NCBI RefSeq assembly: GCF_015169395.1
Contig: NZ_CP063458.1
Coordinates: 6,014,001-6,078,000, forward strand
Length of the DNA stretch: 64,000 nt
Origin: Humisphaera borealis
GTDB lineage: Bacteria; Planctomycetota; Phycisphaerae; Tepidisphaerales; Tepidisphaeraceae
Reading direction: 5' to 3'
Shown: piece after piece, positions 1-8,405 of the stretch
Layout: every line of letters begins with the position of its first letter
How positions within the stretch are numbered: the stretch's first letter is position 1
Program-made: the position numbers and the translations under genes
The notes under the pieces: generated by a model
Told to the model about the DNA's origin: nothing
What the model saw: the letters and a program-made list of their open reading frames with translations, nothing else
The model's database searches: none

Positions 1-74
1 TCGATGCCCCGCAGCGGATAGCCGCACCCGCGGCAGGATCCGACAACGGTGGGTGACGGGTCGGCGGTCGGCAT
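1..74 (-). CDS. Partial zinc-ribbon protein, N-terminus only
   Basis: An open frame starts with ATG at 74 and runs off the left edge. The 24 visible codons include CRGCGYPLRGI, the first half of a CxxCGYxLRG zinc ribbon. The same motif closes the membrane protein at 8406-9104 (CSRCGYDLRA ... CPECG), so this belongs to the same broad planctomycete style of protein. An in-frame stop lies upstream of the ATG, between it and another ATG at 98, which supports this start. The function is unknown and nothing beyond the first cysteine pair can be seen. Confidence 0.5.
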   Translation of the reverse strand, partial: MPTADPSPTVVGSCRGCGYPLRGI

Positions 75-150
75 GGCGTATTATTGTCGGTATCCCATGA
101 ACGAAGCGAAAGACCTTTGTGCATTCCCTGCGTGAAATGCACATCGCTTG

Positions 151-310
151 CCTGAGAGCATGTGACATTTGAAGGAGCCGCGCACGGAGTGTACTCACGC
201 AGTAAGCGGGAGGGGGCCCCGGACCGTCGCAGATCCCGGACCGTCACAGTTCCCGCTTACTTCGTGAGTACACTCCGTGCGCGGCTCCTTCAATGTCACA
301 CGCTCTCAGG
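151..310. repeat. 160-bp near-perfect palindrome
   Basis: The arms are 151-211 and 251-310, about 60 bp each. They differ by two substitutions and one single-base indel. The 39-bp loop holds two tandem 17-bp copies beginning GGACCGTC. The palindrome lies 140 bp upstream of the FG-GAP gene start. It is far longer than an intrinsic terminator and has no T-tract. It could be a MITE-like element or another non-autonomous palindromic repeat; no coding sequence was seen in it. Confidence 0.9.
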
Positions 311-449
311 ATGGCCGGAGGGTGTGGGTCGCAAATACTTCCAACGTTGACCGACCCATTTCGCGTGTCATACTTCCGTGGAAGATCCCGCGACAAAGTC
401 GCTGGGCTCTCTTTGCAACGTCTTGCCGAAATGCATTGGAGGGTTTCCC

Positions 450-2378
450 GTGACCGTTTTGCCGAATCGCAACATCGTTCGTGCCTCCCGCTCCTCCGCA
501 GTTCGCACTGAGGCGCAAGTCGCCACCCGCTCGGCCGTCGAACGGCTGGAAGACCGCCGGCTGTTCACCGTCTCGCTGCTGTCGGCCATCGCGACGCCGA
601 TCTCTTCGACCCCCACCGGCGACCCGGCCGCCCCGGTCATCGCCGACTTTGACGGCGACACCAAGCTCGACGTGCTCGTCGCCTTCCCGGCACCGTCCGC
701 GATCGCGTCGGGGTTCATCCAGTTCGGCAAGGGTGACGGGGCAGGCGGGTTCGCGTTTTCGACCGCGGTCGATGTTGGCATCTTCACCGGCCGGCCGGTG
801 GTGGGGGACTTCAACAATGACGACCTCCTCGACATCGCCGTCACCAACGCCTTCGGCGGCGAGGTGAAGGTCATCCGCGGCAACGGCAACGGCACCTTCG
901 GGTCGATCAGCGCTTTCGCCGCCGGGGTCAGCCCCGAGGCGCTGGCGGCGGCCGACTTCAACGCCGACGGGTTCAGCGACCTGGTCGCCGGCAACCGCAG
1001 CGGTAATTCGGTCTCGGTCTACCTCGGCAACGGCACGACCACGCTCGGCGCGGCGACCACCATCAACACCGCGACCGACCCGGCCACCCTCGCGATCGCC
1101 GATTTCACCCAGGACGGCAAGCTCGACATCCTCGTCGGCGCCAGCGGCGGGCAGGGGTCGGCCAACGGCGTGCTGCAGGTATTTACCGGCCGGGCCGACG
1201 GCACGTTCGATACCACCCCGGTCGCCACCCTCGGCCCCCGCGGCGTCACCGCCGTCGCCGACATCGACAGCGACAACGGGCCCGATGTCATCATCGGCGT
1301 GTCGGACAAGGATAAGGCGGTCGCCTCGCTGAACGGCGGCATCGGAACCTTCTCGGCCGTCCCCGGATCTCCCACCAGCGGCGCGACCAAGGCGGCCGTC
1401 GCCGCCGACATGGACGGCGACAGCACCACCGACCTGGTCACTGCCGTCAACGGACGGATCGACATTCTGACCGGCAACGGCAACGGCACCTTCGCCAAGG
1501 CGGTTTTGTTTGATGCCGCCGGCGGTTCCGGTCCCGCCGTCGCCGACCTCAACGGCGATGGACGCGGCGACGTCCTGACGATCGCCGCCGTCTCCGGTCA
1601 AACCGCCAACCGCACGCTCAACGTATCGCTCGGCCGGCGGATCGGGCCGGACCTGTCCGTCGCGATCGTGTCGGCGATTCCGACGGCGGCACTGACCTCG
1701 CAGAACAGTGACCTGGTCGTCCGCGTGACCAACACCGGCAACGCGAAAGTGAGCGAGACCGTCACCCTGCAGTTGTATACGAGCGAAGACACAACGATCG
1801 ACGACAACGACGCGCTGCTGACACAGGCCTTCCCGAAACTGAATCTCGCACCCGGCAAGAGCAAGACCTTCAAGCTGAAGTTCGCATTCGGGCTGACCCC
1901 GGGGGTCTTCAACCTGATCAGCCGCGTCGATCCCAGCGGCGCGACCGGCGACCTGAACCTAGCCGACAACACGGCGATCTCGAGCAGCACCGTAACGGTG
2001 GGCCAGGCATTCATCGACCTGTCCGCGGCGATGCCCGTGTCGCCGACCGGCACCATTTTGGCCGCCAATACCGCGAAGTTTGAGATCCGCGCCACCAACG
2101 TGGGCAACGTGCCGGCCAAGGGAAGGGTCAGCTTCTCGGTCGTCGCCAGCGCCGACGCCGAGATCACCGAAGACGTCGATCTGCTTCTTCGCACCAAGCT
2201 GGTCAACGTCAAGCTCAACCCCGGCCAGACCAAGTCCGTGAAGTTCAGCATCAAGCTGGCGGGCCTCCCGGCCGGTTCTTACTTCTTCATCGCGGCGATC
2301 GACCAGGGCAACGCGTTCGTGGACGCCGACGTCAGCAACAACGTGGCGGCGGGCAGCGCACCGGTTACGGTACAGTGA
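450..2378 (+). CDS. Secreted FG-GAP/VCBS repeat protein with LEPR-like leader and CARDB-like tail
   Basis: A 642-residue protein, probably exported and acting in adhesion or the envelope. A basic N-terminus leads to VERLEDRRLFTVSLL at residues 30-44, the LEPR-like signature seen on many planctomycete surface proteins. Residues about 66-420 contain at least seven calcium-binding-type FG-GAP/VCBS blades, for example DFDGDTKLDVL, DFNNDDLLDIAV, DFTQDGKLDIL and DLNGDGRGDVL, which suggests a beta-propeller. Two CARDB-like beta-sandwich domains follow (about 425-530 and 535-642). I chose the GTG at 450 because GGAGGG lies 6 nt upstream; an in-frame ATG at 378 has no such site and would add 24 unrelated residues. 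No C-terminal anchor is visible. The ligand is unknown. Confidence 0.85.
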   Translation: MTVLPNRNIVRASRSSAVRTEAQVATRSAVERLEDRRLFTVSLLSAIATPISSTPTGDPAAPVIADFDGDTKLDVLVAFPAPSAIASGFIQFGKGDGAGGFAFSTAVDVGIFTGRPVVGDFNNDDLLDIAVTNAFGGEVKVIRGNGNGTFGSISAFAAGVSPEALAAADFNADGFSDLVAGNRSGNSVSVYLGNGTTTLGAATTINTATDPATLAIADFTQDGKLDILVGASGGQGSANGVLQVFTGRADGTFDTTPVATLGPRGVTAVADIDSDNGPDVIIGVSDKDKAVASLNGGIGTFSAVPGSPTSGATKAAVAADMDGDSTTDLVTAVNGRIDILTGNGNGTFAKAVLFDAAGGSGPAVADLNGDGRGDVLTIAAVSGQTANRTLNVSLGRRIGPDLSVAIVSAIPTAALTSQNSDLVVRVTNTGNAKVSETVTLQLYTSEDTTIDDNDALLTQAFPKLNLAPGKSKTFKLKFAFGLTPGVFNLISRVDPSGATGDLNLADNTAISSSTVTVGQAFIDLSAAMPVSPTGTILAANTAKFEIRATNVGNVPAKGRVSFSVVASADAEITEDVDLLLRTKLVNVKLNPGQTKSVKFSIKLAGLPAGSYFFIAAIDQGNAFVDADVSNNVAAGSAPVTVQ

Positions 2379-2444
2379 GCCATTCAGTCACTCATGGTGA
2401 TCAGCCACCGTTCGTCCTTGCGATAGCCAAACAGAGGTAAGCCG

Positions 2445-3506
2445 ATGACCGCCACCTGGACCCGTCGCCACGTTCTGGGAACCGCGGCTGGCGTGCTGGC
2501 CGCAGGCGTGTTGCGACCGGCGTTCGCCGCCGACAAGCCTCGCATTCGCGTCGGGCAGATCGGCACGTCCCACGCCCACGCTTCCAAGCTGTCGGTCTAT
2601 CGCGATTCGCCCGACTACGACGTGGTCGGCATCGTCGAGCCCGATGATGCCCGGTGGGAGAAGGCCAAGGAGCAGCCGGCCTATCGCGGGCTCACCCGGA
2701 TGACCGAAGAGCAGCTCTTCAACTCCGCCGGCCTGGCGGTGGTGCTGGTGGAGACGGCGGTCGAAGACCTGGTTCCCACCGGCACGCGGTGCCTTGAAGC
2801 CGGGTTCCACATTCACCTCGACAAGCCGGCCGGCCCGGAACTGGCTCCGTTCGCAAAACTGCTCGAAATCTCAACGGCCAGGCAGCGCATCGTCCAGATG
2901 GGCTACATGCTTCGCTACAGCCCGGCGACCCGGCTTCTGCAGCGGCTCGTCAAGGAAGGCGCGATGGGCGATGTCTTCGAGGTGACCGCCGTCATGAGCA
3001 AGGTCGTCAGCGCCGGCGAGCGCAAGAGCCTGGCGAAGTTCCCCGGCGGAATGATGTTCGAGTTGGGCTGCCATGTGATCGACTCGGTCGTCGGGCTGCT
3101 CGGCAAACCGACCCGGATCGTCGCGTTTCCGCAGTCGGTCGTGCCCGGCGACGGCCTTCGCGACAGCATGCTCGCGGTGTTCGAATACCCTAAAGCGACC
3201 GCGACCGTGCGGTCCAGCGGGTTGGAAGTGGACGGCGGCAATCGCCGGCAGTTCGTCGTCTGCGGCACCGGCGGAACGCTCAAAACCGAGCCGCTGGAAC
3301 CGCCGGTGGTGCGGCTGTCACTGGCCAAGGCGCACGGCGAGTTCAAGAAGGGGACGCAGGAGGTGCCGATGCCGAAGTACTCTCGCTACGTCGGCGACGC
3401 CGCCGACATGGCCGCCGTCATCCGCGGGGAAAAGCCGCACGACTATCCGCCGGCCCACGACCTTCTCGTGCACGAATGCGTGTTGAAGGCGTCGGGCGTG
3501 TTGTGA
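2445..3506 (+). CDS. Gfo/Idh/MocA-family oxidoreductase with Tat signal
   Basis: A 353-residue NAD(P)-dependent dehydrogenase-type protein. Residues 6-28 (TRRHVLGTAAGVLAAGV...AFA) form a twin-arginine signal, so the folded enzyme is probably exported. The Rossmann motif RVGQIGTSHAHA is at 35-46. HLDKPAG at 124-130 corresponds to the family EKP motif. A C-terminal alpha/beta domain contains ELGCHVID. Secreted Gfo/Idh proteins are abundant in planctomycetes and many act on sugars or sugar acids, but the substrate here cannot be read. An AGAGG site precedes the ATG. It lies 66 bp after the FG-GAP gene on the same strand and may be cotranscribed. Confidence 0.85.
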   Translation: MTATWTRRHVLGTAAGVLAAGVLRPAFAADKPRIRVGQIGTSHAHASKLSVYRDSPDYDVVGIVEPDDARWEKAKEQPAYRGLTRMTEEQLFNSAGLAVVLVETAVEDLVPTGTRCLEAGFHIHLDKPAGPELAPFAKLLEISTARQRIVQMGYMLRYSPATRLLQRLVKEGAMGDVFEVTAVMSKVVSAGERKSLAKFPGGMMFELGCHVIDSVVGLLGKPTRIVAFPQSVVPGDGLRDSMLAVFEYPKATATVRSSGLEVDGGNRRQFVVCGTGGTLKTEPLEPPVVRLSLAKAHGEFKKGTQEVPMPKYSRYVGDAADMAAVIRGEKPHDYPPAHDLLVHECVLKASGVL

Positions 3507-3522
3507 CGGCAATGCCGAAGAG

Positions 3523-3611
3523 AATGCAAAATGCAAAACATGCAATGAAAAACGCAAAGCGGGCCGCCTCGCCGTTTTGCGTTTTTCATTGCATGTTTTG
3601 CATTTTGCATT
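3523..3611. repeat. Perfect 36-bp-arm inverted repeat, TGCAAAATGC family
   Basis: Arms 3523-3558 and 3576-3611 are perfectly complementary and are separated by 17 GC-rich bases. The arms are built from the words AATGCAAAATGC, AAAACATGCAATG and AAAACGCAAA. It follows the Gfo/Idh stop and faces the convergent ftsL gene. The same words recur at 27854-27952. It could end transcription, but it is longer than a terminator and has no clear U-tract. Confidence 0.9.
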
Positions 3612-3667
3612 GAGTGAGGGCCGGCCGTACCCGCGCAATCACACAACCGGTCATCGTTCACGATGCG

Positions 3668-3689
3668 GTGGGCTGAAGCCCACCCTACT
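3668..3689 (-). repeat. GTAGGG-headed hairpin (TGGGCTTCAGCCCA core) at ftsL stop
   Basis: On the minus strand GTAGGG is followed by TGGGCTTCAGCCCACC. The TAG is the stop codon of ftsL (AAG TAG GGT). The core is self-complementary. The same element occurs twice, inverted, between murC and murG (18017-18181). Confidence 0.85.
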
Positions 3690-3960
3690 TTTTGGGTTTG
3701 GGCGGCGTGGAGGGGCGGGTGGTGGAATTGAGGCGGGGGACCATGTTCAGGTCGTGCGTCTTGACGACGTTCTCGATCGCGTTGGGTGCCGTGAACGTGG
3801 CGATCTGTAACTGCTGATCCCACAGCCGGGCCTGGTGGCTGCGAATCTGCTGGTGCAGCTCTGCGTTCTGGTAGCCGATCTCCAGGTTCTGCTGCCGCAG
3901 TTGCAGCACGGCGATCGCCAGTGAAGCGCCACTCAGGATGCAGATCAGCAGCTTAATCAT
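3685..3960 (-). CDS. ftsL: FtsL/DivIC-like division protein
   Basis: A 91-residue bitopic membrane protein: a short cytoplasmic start, one transmembrane helix (about residues 2-20), then a coiled coil (QNLEIGYQNAELHQQIRS) ending in LWDQQLQIATFTAPNAIE. That ending resembles the FtsL/DivIC end motif. The size and the position downstream of rsmH fit FtsL, which bridges FtsQ with the FtsW-FtsI synthase in the divisome. Sequence identity within this family is always low, so the call rests on architecture and context. No clear ribosome site precedes the ATG. The tail is proline-lysine rich. The stop codon is embedded in a GTAGGG hairpin. Confidence 0.7.
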   Translation of the reverse strand: MIKLLICILSGASLAIAVLQLRQQNLEIGYQNAELHQQIRSHQARLWDQQLQIATFTAPNAIENVVKTHDLNMVPRLNSTTRPSTPPKPKK

Positions 3961-4002
3961 GGGAGTTGATCACGCGTGACGGAGGAGGATTCGCGGTACG
4001 CC

Positions 4003-4293
4003 TCAGGCGGCCGACTGCGACGGCTGCGGTTCCGACCGCTGCTGGAAGAACGTAAACGCGACGCCACCCTGCGTATCGGTTTCGTCGATCAGGTCCCACG
4101 GCGTCAGCGCCGGCGACGACGCCTCGGCGACGATCGTCGGAAGCGCCACCCGCGACGGCGACGTGCGGGAACGGGAGCGAATGGACCGGTACGCGAGCCG
4201 CGTCAGCGACAGTGCCCGCGTCAGGGCGAACATCTCGCCGCGGTCCGTCGCATTCAGACTTTCCTCGCCAGTGGGAATGCGCGACTTGGACAT
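4003..4293 (-). CDS. Hypothetical small basic protein in the dcw cluster
   Basis: A 96-residue protein starting MSKSRIPTGEESLNATDRG. The ATG at 4293 has GGAG 8 nt upstream, better than the longer frame that begins at 4341. It is rich in arginine and serine (LAYRSIRSRSRTSPSR) with no transmembrane segment or motif I recognise. It lies 42 bp before ftsL on the same strand, so it may be translated from the same mRNA. Its function is unknown. Confidence 0.5.
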   Translation of the reverse strand: MSKSRIPTGEESLNATDRGEMFALTRALSLTRLAYRSIRSRSRTSPSRVALPTIVAEASSPALTPWDLIDETDTQGGVAFTFFQQRSEPQPSQSAA

Positions 4294-4772
4294 CTCTCGA
4301 ACTCCATTCCGGTACAACTTGATTGGCGGCTCAGCCACCATTACGAATGATGCGGGCGGGAGGATCGCAAACTTCGTTGCCGATTGCTCGCGAAAACATC
4401 CCGAATCGCAACAACTCGCGACAAATCATGATGTTTTTACGCCGTTACCGTCATGCCGAACGTTTCACCACGGCGTTCATCATCAGGCCTCCGGCCTCTC
4501 ACCAAGATGACGAAACCTTCGTACGGCGTCAGGATTGAACGCCAAGACGCCGAGACGCCAAGACACCAGGAGTTGCCTTGCCTTGAATCGCGTTCTTGGT
4601 AACTCGGCGTCTTGGCGTTCATCACTTCTATTTTCGGCGCAGGACACGAAAGGTTCTGTACCTCTTCCTCACTGTAGGTTGCGCCATTCACAGACGGGGA
4701 AGTCCTCTGTGATTTCTCCGTGTCTTCCGTGGTCTCCGTGGTGAGGCTTTGAACCCGCATTGGTCTGGTTAG
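4294..4772. repeat. Non-coding gap with AACGCCAAGACGCC inverted repeat
   Basis: No gene is seen in this 479-bp gap between the small protein and the LysM gene. Arms 4536-4567 and 4593-4621 pair; both contain the words AACGCCAAGACGCCGAG. At about 4699-4740 a lone arm built from CTCCGTG/CTTCCGTG words matches the family paired at 40973-41118. Confidence 0.75.
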
Positions 4773-5720
4773 TTAGTTCACCGACGCCGTCGATCCAGCC
4801 GCCCGCGGCAGGCGGATGCGCTGATTGGCGTGAACTGTCTCGCCGCCTTTGAGCACGTCGGCGTTCAAGTCCTTGATCTGCTGCCAGAGGTTGCCGTTGC
4901 CGAGCTCACTGGCGGCAATCCGCCAAAGGTTGTCGTTCTCCTTGACGGTGTACCAGTAGGTGTTCGGCGCAGAAGCCGGCGGCTTGCGGAACGGGCCGGT
5001 CTGGGCGGCGACGGGCGGGGTCGGCTGTCCGGGCGCGGGACGACCCGGAGCGGGATTCCCCGGCGGTGTTTGTCCTGGCGCAGCAGGCTTGGGCTCGGTC
5101 GCCTGGGCGACCGCGCCGGCACTGGGGATCACATAGCTCTTGCCGAGGATGACCGGATTGCCTTCGGCCTGCAGCGACGGATTGGCCTTGATGAGTGCCT
5201 CGCGGTTGGCCTTGCTGTTGGCACCCATCGTCCTGGACGCGATACGCGAGACGCTGTCGCCGGCCTCGGCGATGTAGGTCTTCGGTGGGACGACCGGCGG
5301 GGCGGCGGGCTTGGGGGGCGTCGGCTGGCCCGGGCCACCGACCGCCATCAGCTCGTCGGGATGACGGGCCACCAGGTCCGGCAGTCGGCCGTCGCCACGC
5401 ACGCCGTTGTTCACGACGACCGGCGGCTGGCCGGCGCCGCGCGACGTGTCGGGCGCAATCGTGATCGGCGGAGACGACGAATCAGGGCCGATCTGCACGA
5501 CCGGCGGACGCACCGGCTCGGCGCGCTTCTTGTCCAGATCGGCGCGGGTCGGGATCTGCGCCTGCGGCGTCGTCACGCTCTGGCGGACGCTGTCCCCAAT
5601 GTCGGACTGGGCGGCAGGCTTGGGGTCGGTCGTGGTGGCGGTGTGATCCGTCAGCAGGATGGCGACAACAATGATAAACGCCAGGCCGACGAGCAGGCCG
5701 ATCTTGGTTTCGCGAGTCAT
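4773..5720 (-). CDS. Membrane-anchored protein with two LysM domains
   Basis: A 315-residue protein with an N-terminal transmembrane helix (about 7-24), a long Pro/Ala-rich linker and two LysM peptidoglycan-binding modules: 147-199 (YIAEAGDSVSRIASRTMG ... GKSYVIPS) and 255-305 (YTVKENDNLWRIAASELG ... NQRIRLP). It probably tethers the inner membrane to peptidoglycan near the division machinery. I chose the ATG at 5720 because a GGA-containing site precedes it; the frame upstream runs through an intergenic inverted repeat. It sits between rsmH and ftsL, where an ftsI-like gene might be expected, but no transpeptidase domain is present. Confidence 0.8.
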   Translation of the reverse strand: MTRETKIGLLVGLAFIIVVAILLTDHTATTTDPKPAAQSDIGDSVRQSVTTPQAQIPTRADLDKKRAEPVRPPVVQIGPDSSSPPITIAPDTSRGAGQPPVVVNNGVRGDGRLPDLVARHPDELMAVGGPGQPTPPKPAAPPVVPPKTYIAEAGDSVSRIASRTMGANSKANREALIKANPSLQAEGNPVILGKSYVIPSAGAVAQATEPKPAAPGQTPPGNPAPGRPAPGQPTPPVAAQTGPFRKPPASAPNTYWYTVKENDNLWRIAASELGNGNLWQQIKDLNADVLKGGETVHANQRIRLPRAAGSTASVN

Positions 5721-5734
5721 TTCGAAGAGGTCCT

Positions 5735-5817
5735 TTGTCACTCGTCCTCGGTCACTCGTGCACCCGGAAGTTCGGGAGGTTTGCACAAGTGACTGGTAAC
5801 CAGTGACCAATGACAGG
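5735..5817. repeat. Loose inverted repeat of GTCACT words
   Basis: A left arm of TGTCACTCGT / GGTCACTCGTG words (from 5735) faces a right arm of CACAAGTGACTGG / CAGTGACCAATGACA words (to 5815). It fills the rsmH-LysM gap. It uses the same vocabulary as the stronger pair at 16451-16530. Confidence 0.6.
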
Positions 5818-5849
5818 GGATCGCACAGAAGCGCGATCCACGTCGGACC

Positions 5850-6848
5850 TCAGCGCTTCTCAGCGACCCTCAGCTTGGCGGACCGTGACCTGGGGTTCAG
5901 CGCGGTTTCTCGATCGGAGGGAATGACGGGCTTGGAGGTGAGAACCTGCAACTGCCCGACCTGCTCTGCCGTTCGAAACGCCTGCTTGACCAGCCGGTCT
6001 TCCGTCGAGTGGAAGCTGATCACCGCAAAGCGACCGCCGGACGCCAGAGCCTTTGGAGCCTCCCGAAGCAACGCTTCGAGGTTCTCCATTTCCTGGTTAA
6101 CGGCCATCCGCAGGGCCAGGAAGGTTCGAGTGGCAGGATCGATCTTTTGCGGGGCTCCGCCCCGGTTCGACGGGATGGCAGAACGCACGACGTCTGCCAA
6201 CCGGTCCGTAGTAACAATCGGCGAGAGTTTCCTCTGTTCGACAATTTTTCTGGCGATTCGACGACTGAATCTTTCGTCGGCGAGCTGAAACAGCAGATCG
6301 GCGAGCGGCGTCTCGTTCATCTGGGCGATCAGGTCGGCCGCCGATCGGGGAATCCTCGGGTCGACACGCATGTCCAGCGGCATCGGCTGGGCGAACGACA
6401 ACCCGTAGTGCTGGTCGAACAGCTGATTCGTGCTGATGCCCAGGTCGGCCAGAATCCCGTCCACGTGGAGCGGGCCGGTGAGCGGGCGGACCGCAGGTCC
6501 CCTCTTCTTTGGGACCGAGTCGCTTTTCTTAGCGTCCGAATCGCTTTCCTCGGGGTTTGAATCGCTTCCGATCACCTCCAGCACGTCCGGCAGCTCGGCG
6601 AAGTTGGCGTGAAAGAGCCGAACCCGGCAGGGCACGCCCTCGAGCCGCGACTGCGCGAACGCGAGGTTTCGCGGGTCGACGTCCAGGCCGATCAGCAGCC
6701 CGTCCGGGCCCAGCCGCTCGGCGATCGCCCGCGCATGCCCGCCCCGGCCGAGCGTGCAATCGACGATCGTCTTGCCGGGTGCGACTTGAAGCGCATCAAG
6801 CGTCTCGGCGAGCAGCACGGGGTCGTGCCCGGTGGCGGGGAGGTCCAT
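5850..6848 (-). CDS. rsmH: 16S rRNA (cytosine-1402-N4) methyltransferase RsmH
   Basis: A 332-residue SAM-dependent methyltransferase (MraW) that methylates 16S rRNA C1402 in the decoding centre. It starts MDLPATGHDPVLLAETLDAL, typical of the family. The SAM-binding motif DCTLGRGGHA is at 30-39, DVDP at 56-59, and the C-terminal SFHSTEDRLVKQ and SAKLRVAE signatures are intact. Residues 95-126 are an extra low-complexity stretch made of three SDS-like units (GSDSNPEESDSDAKKSDS); the DNA repeats GAATCGCTT-type words. It normally follows mraZ directly, but here the two are 4.8 kb apart. A degraded copy of its 5' end lies at 9265-9420. Confidence 0.95.
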   Translation of the reverse strand: MDLPATGHDPVLLAETLDALQVAPGKTIVDCTLGRGGHARAIAERLGPDGLLIGLDVDPRNLAFAQSRLEGVPCRVRLFHANFAELPDVLEVIGSDSNPEESDSDAKKSDSVPKKRGPAVRPLTGPLHVDGILADLGISTNQLFDQHYGLSFAQPMPLDMRVDPRIPRSAADLIAQMNETPLADLLFQLADERFSRRIARKIVEQRKLSPIVTTDRLADVVRSAIPSNRGGAPQKIDPATRTFLALRMAVNQEMENLEALLREAPKALASGGRFAVISFHSTEDRLVKQAFRTAEQVGQLQVLTSKPVIPSDRETALNPRSRSAKLRVAEKR

Positions 6849-6893
6849 GCGACTAGTTGTAGAGGCAACCGCAACGCGGCGAAAGCGATCCAT

Positions 6894-7269
6894 AAGACAC
6901 CCGTGTCTGAGCGGTACCCCGCGAAGACCCGGATTCTTGCGTTGGACGAAAGCGATGTCGCACTACCGGGCGGACATCGGACGTCGAACACCGAACGTCG
7001 AAGCGTTCAAGCGCTAAAGCAATGAAACCCCGTTCCGCACGACCCATACGACGCCGGAGTCTGAGCGGCACGGCGAATCAGTGACACGGGCTTCCAGCCC
7101 GTGCTGGCGATGTTGCAGTTGAGAAAATACAGATATGTCGATTCTCCCTACTACGATGTCGCACGCACGGGCTGGAAGCCCCTGTCACTAACTGAGCGAT
7201 CCGTCGGACACGGTACATGAGGGCCGTAACGCCTGCACGCCGCCGCGCCGAAAGAGCCCAAGTGATCGA
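6894..7269. repeat. Gap with 25-bp-arm inverted repeat upstream of rsmH
   Basis: No gene is seen here. Arms 7080-7104 and 7165-7189 are complementary with one mismatch and contain GGGCTTCCAGCCCGTGC. About 60 bp of AT-richer DNA separates them. A lone arm of CGAACACCGAACGTCG words lies at about 6970-7000. The integrase stop falls in the 12-bp palindrome GTGATCGATCAC at about 7262-7273. Confidence 0.75.
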
Positions 7270-8271
7270 TCACGGGTCCAGTCCGGCTGCAGCCGCCAGC
7301 CGGTCCAAAGGACTCATCACGCCGATCTGCGGCTTGTTCATCACGTGCGTGTAAATCATCGTCGTGCCGACATCGGCGTGGCCGAGCAACGTCTGCACCT
7401 GCCGGATGTCATAACCCGCCTCCAAAAGATGCGTCGCGAAACTGTGACGGAACGTGTGCGGCGACACCCGTTTGGCGATGCCCGCCTCCTGCGCCGCCGA
7501 CGACACCCTCCGCCCGAACGCGCCGGCGTCGGCGAACCAGCGATAACCCCGACCGGACTCATCTCGCCGCATCACTTTGCTGGCGAACAAAAACTGCCAT
7601 CGCCAGTCCTGTTGGCTGTAGGGCATTCTGTGCCGTTCGGCATCACTGACGGGCACAAACCCGCCGCCCTGGCGAACGTCCCTCGCGTGCCGGTGGCGCA
7701 CCTTCTGGACTTGTGACCCGAGCCGGCCGCCCAGTGACTTGGGCAACATGACCAGCCGGTCCTTGTTCCCCTTGGCTGCGCGGACGTGGATATGACCGCG
7801 ATCGAAGTCGAGATCCCGCAGGCGGAGCGTGCAGCACTCGTTGACCCGCATACCGGTTCCATAAAGAAGTTCGGCCATCAGCCCGACGATCGCTGGACGC
7901 AGATGCGCGATCACTCGCTGAACCTCGCTGGTGGAGAGAACCACCGGCAGGCGCTGGGGGCGTTTGGCGCGCAGGGCGCTGAACTTTCCCAGATGCTCGG
8001 GCCCGAGTTCGTCGACGAGCACCTTGTTGTAAAGGAAGACCACGGCGCAGGCGGCCTGGTTCTGGCTGGAGGCGCTGAGCCTGCGGTCGGCGGCGAGATG
8101 GGTGAGGAAGGTCGCCAGTTCCGGCCCGCGTAGTTCCCGCGGATGCCGCCACCGATCGCCGACCCGGCTGAAGCGAAGGAAGTCTTCGATCCAGTTTTGG
8201 TAACAGTCGATGGTGTTCCTGGCCAGGTGGTGGAATTTGGCCGCGCGATGGAATTGTTCCATGACCCGCAT
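7270..8271 (-). CDS. Integron-type tyrosine recombinase (IntI-like)
   Basis: A 333-residue site-specific recombinase. The catalytic residues are visible: Arg142 (YGTGMRVNE), Lys167 (KGNKDRL), His272 and Arg275 (HTFRHSFATH), His298 (LLGHADV) and Tyr307 (TTMIYTHV). An N-terminal SAM-like domain is present (RHPRELRG, FLTHLAADRRLSASSQNQA). Between the Lys and the HxxR box lies RHRMPYSQQDWRWQFLFAS, matching the extra segment that sets integron integrases apart from XerC/D, and the end GVMSPLD also matches. The start has AGG 5 nt upstream. The sequence ACCTAAC (8277-8283, GTTAGGT on the gene strand) fits the recombination core GTTRRRY, but no attC array is visible. It sits inside the dcw cluster, between mraZ and rsmH. 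Confidence 0.88.
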   Translation of the reverse strand: MRVMEQFHRAAKFHHLARNTIDCYQNWIEDFLRFSRVGDRWRHPRELRGPELATFLTHLAADRRLSASSQNQAACAVVFLYNKVLVDELGPEHLGKFSALRAKRPQRLPVVLSTSEVQRVIAHLRPAIVGLMAELLYGTGMRVNECCTLRLRDLDFDRGHIHVRAAKGNKDRLVMLPKSLGGRLGSQVQKVRHRHARDVRQGGGFVPVSDAERHRMPYSQQDWRWQFLFASKVMRRDESGRGYRWFADAGAFGRRVSSAAQEAGIAKRVSPHTFRHSFATHLLEAGYDIRQVQTLLGHADVGTTMIYTHVMNKPQIGVMSPLDRLAAAAGLDP

Positions 8272-8405
8272 ATTTACCTAACATAGCGCAGGTTTGCGGT
8301 TTGTCAATAACTTTTTTTCCACGAGATAACCACGGCCAGGTTGGTAGGATGCGCCCGCGCGAGCCAATTGCGTTAATTGGCTTGGTGCGCAGGATATTGG
8401 TAGTT

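Noticed and set aside
306-1601. A long minus-strand frame opposite the FG-GAP gene
   Set aside because: It is a mirror of the Gly/Asp-rich repeats, with no independent motif.
3523-3611. A simple rho-independent terminator
   Set aside because: The arms are 36 bp, far beyond typical terminators, there is no T-run directly after the stem, and the words recur at another locus.
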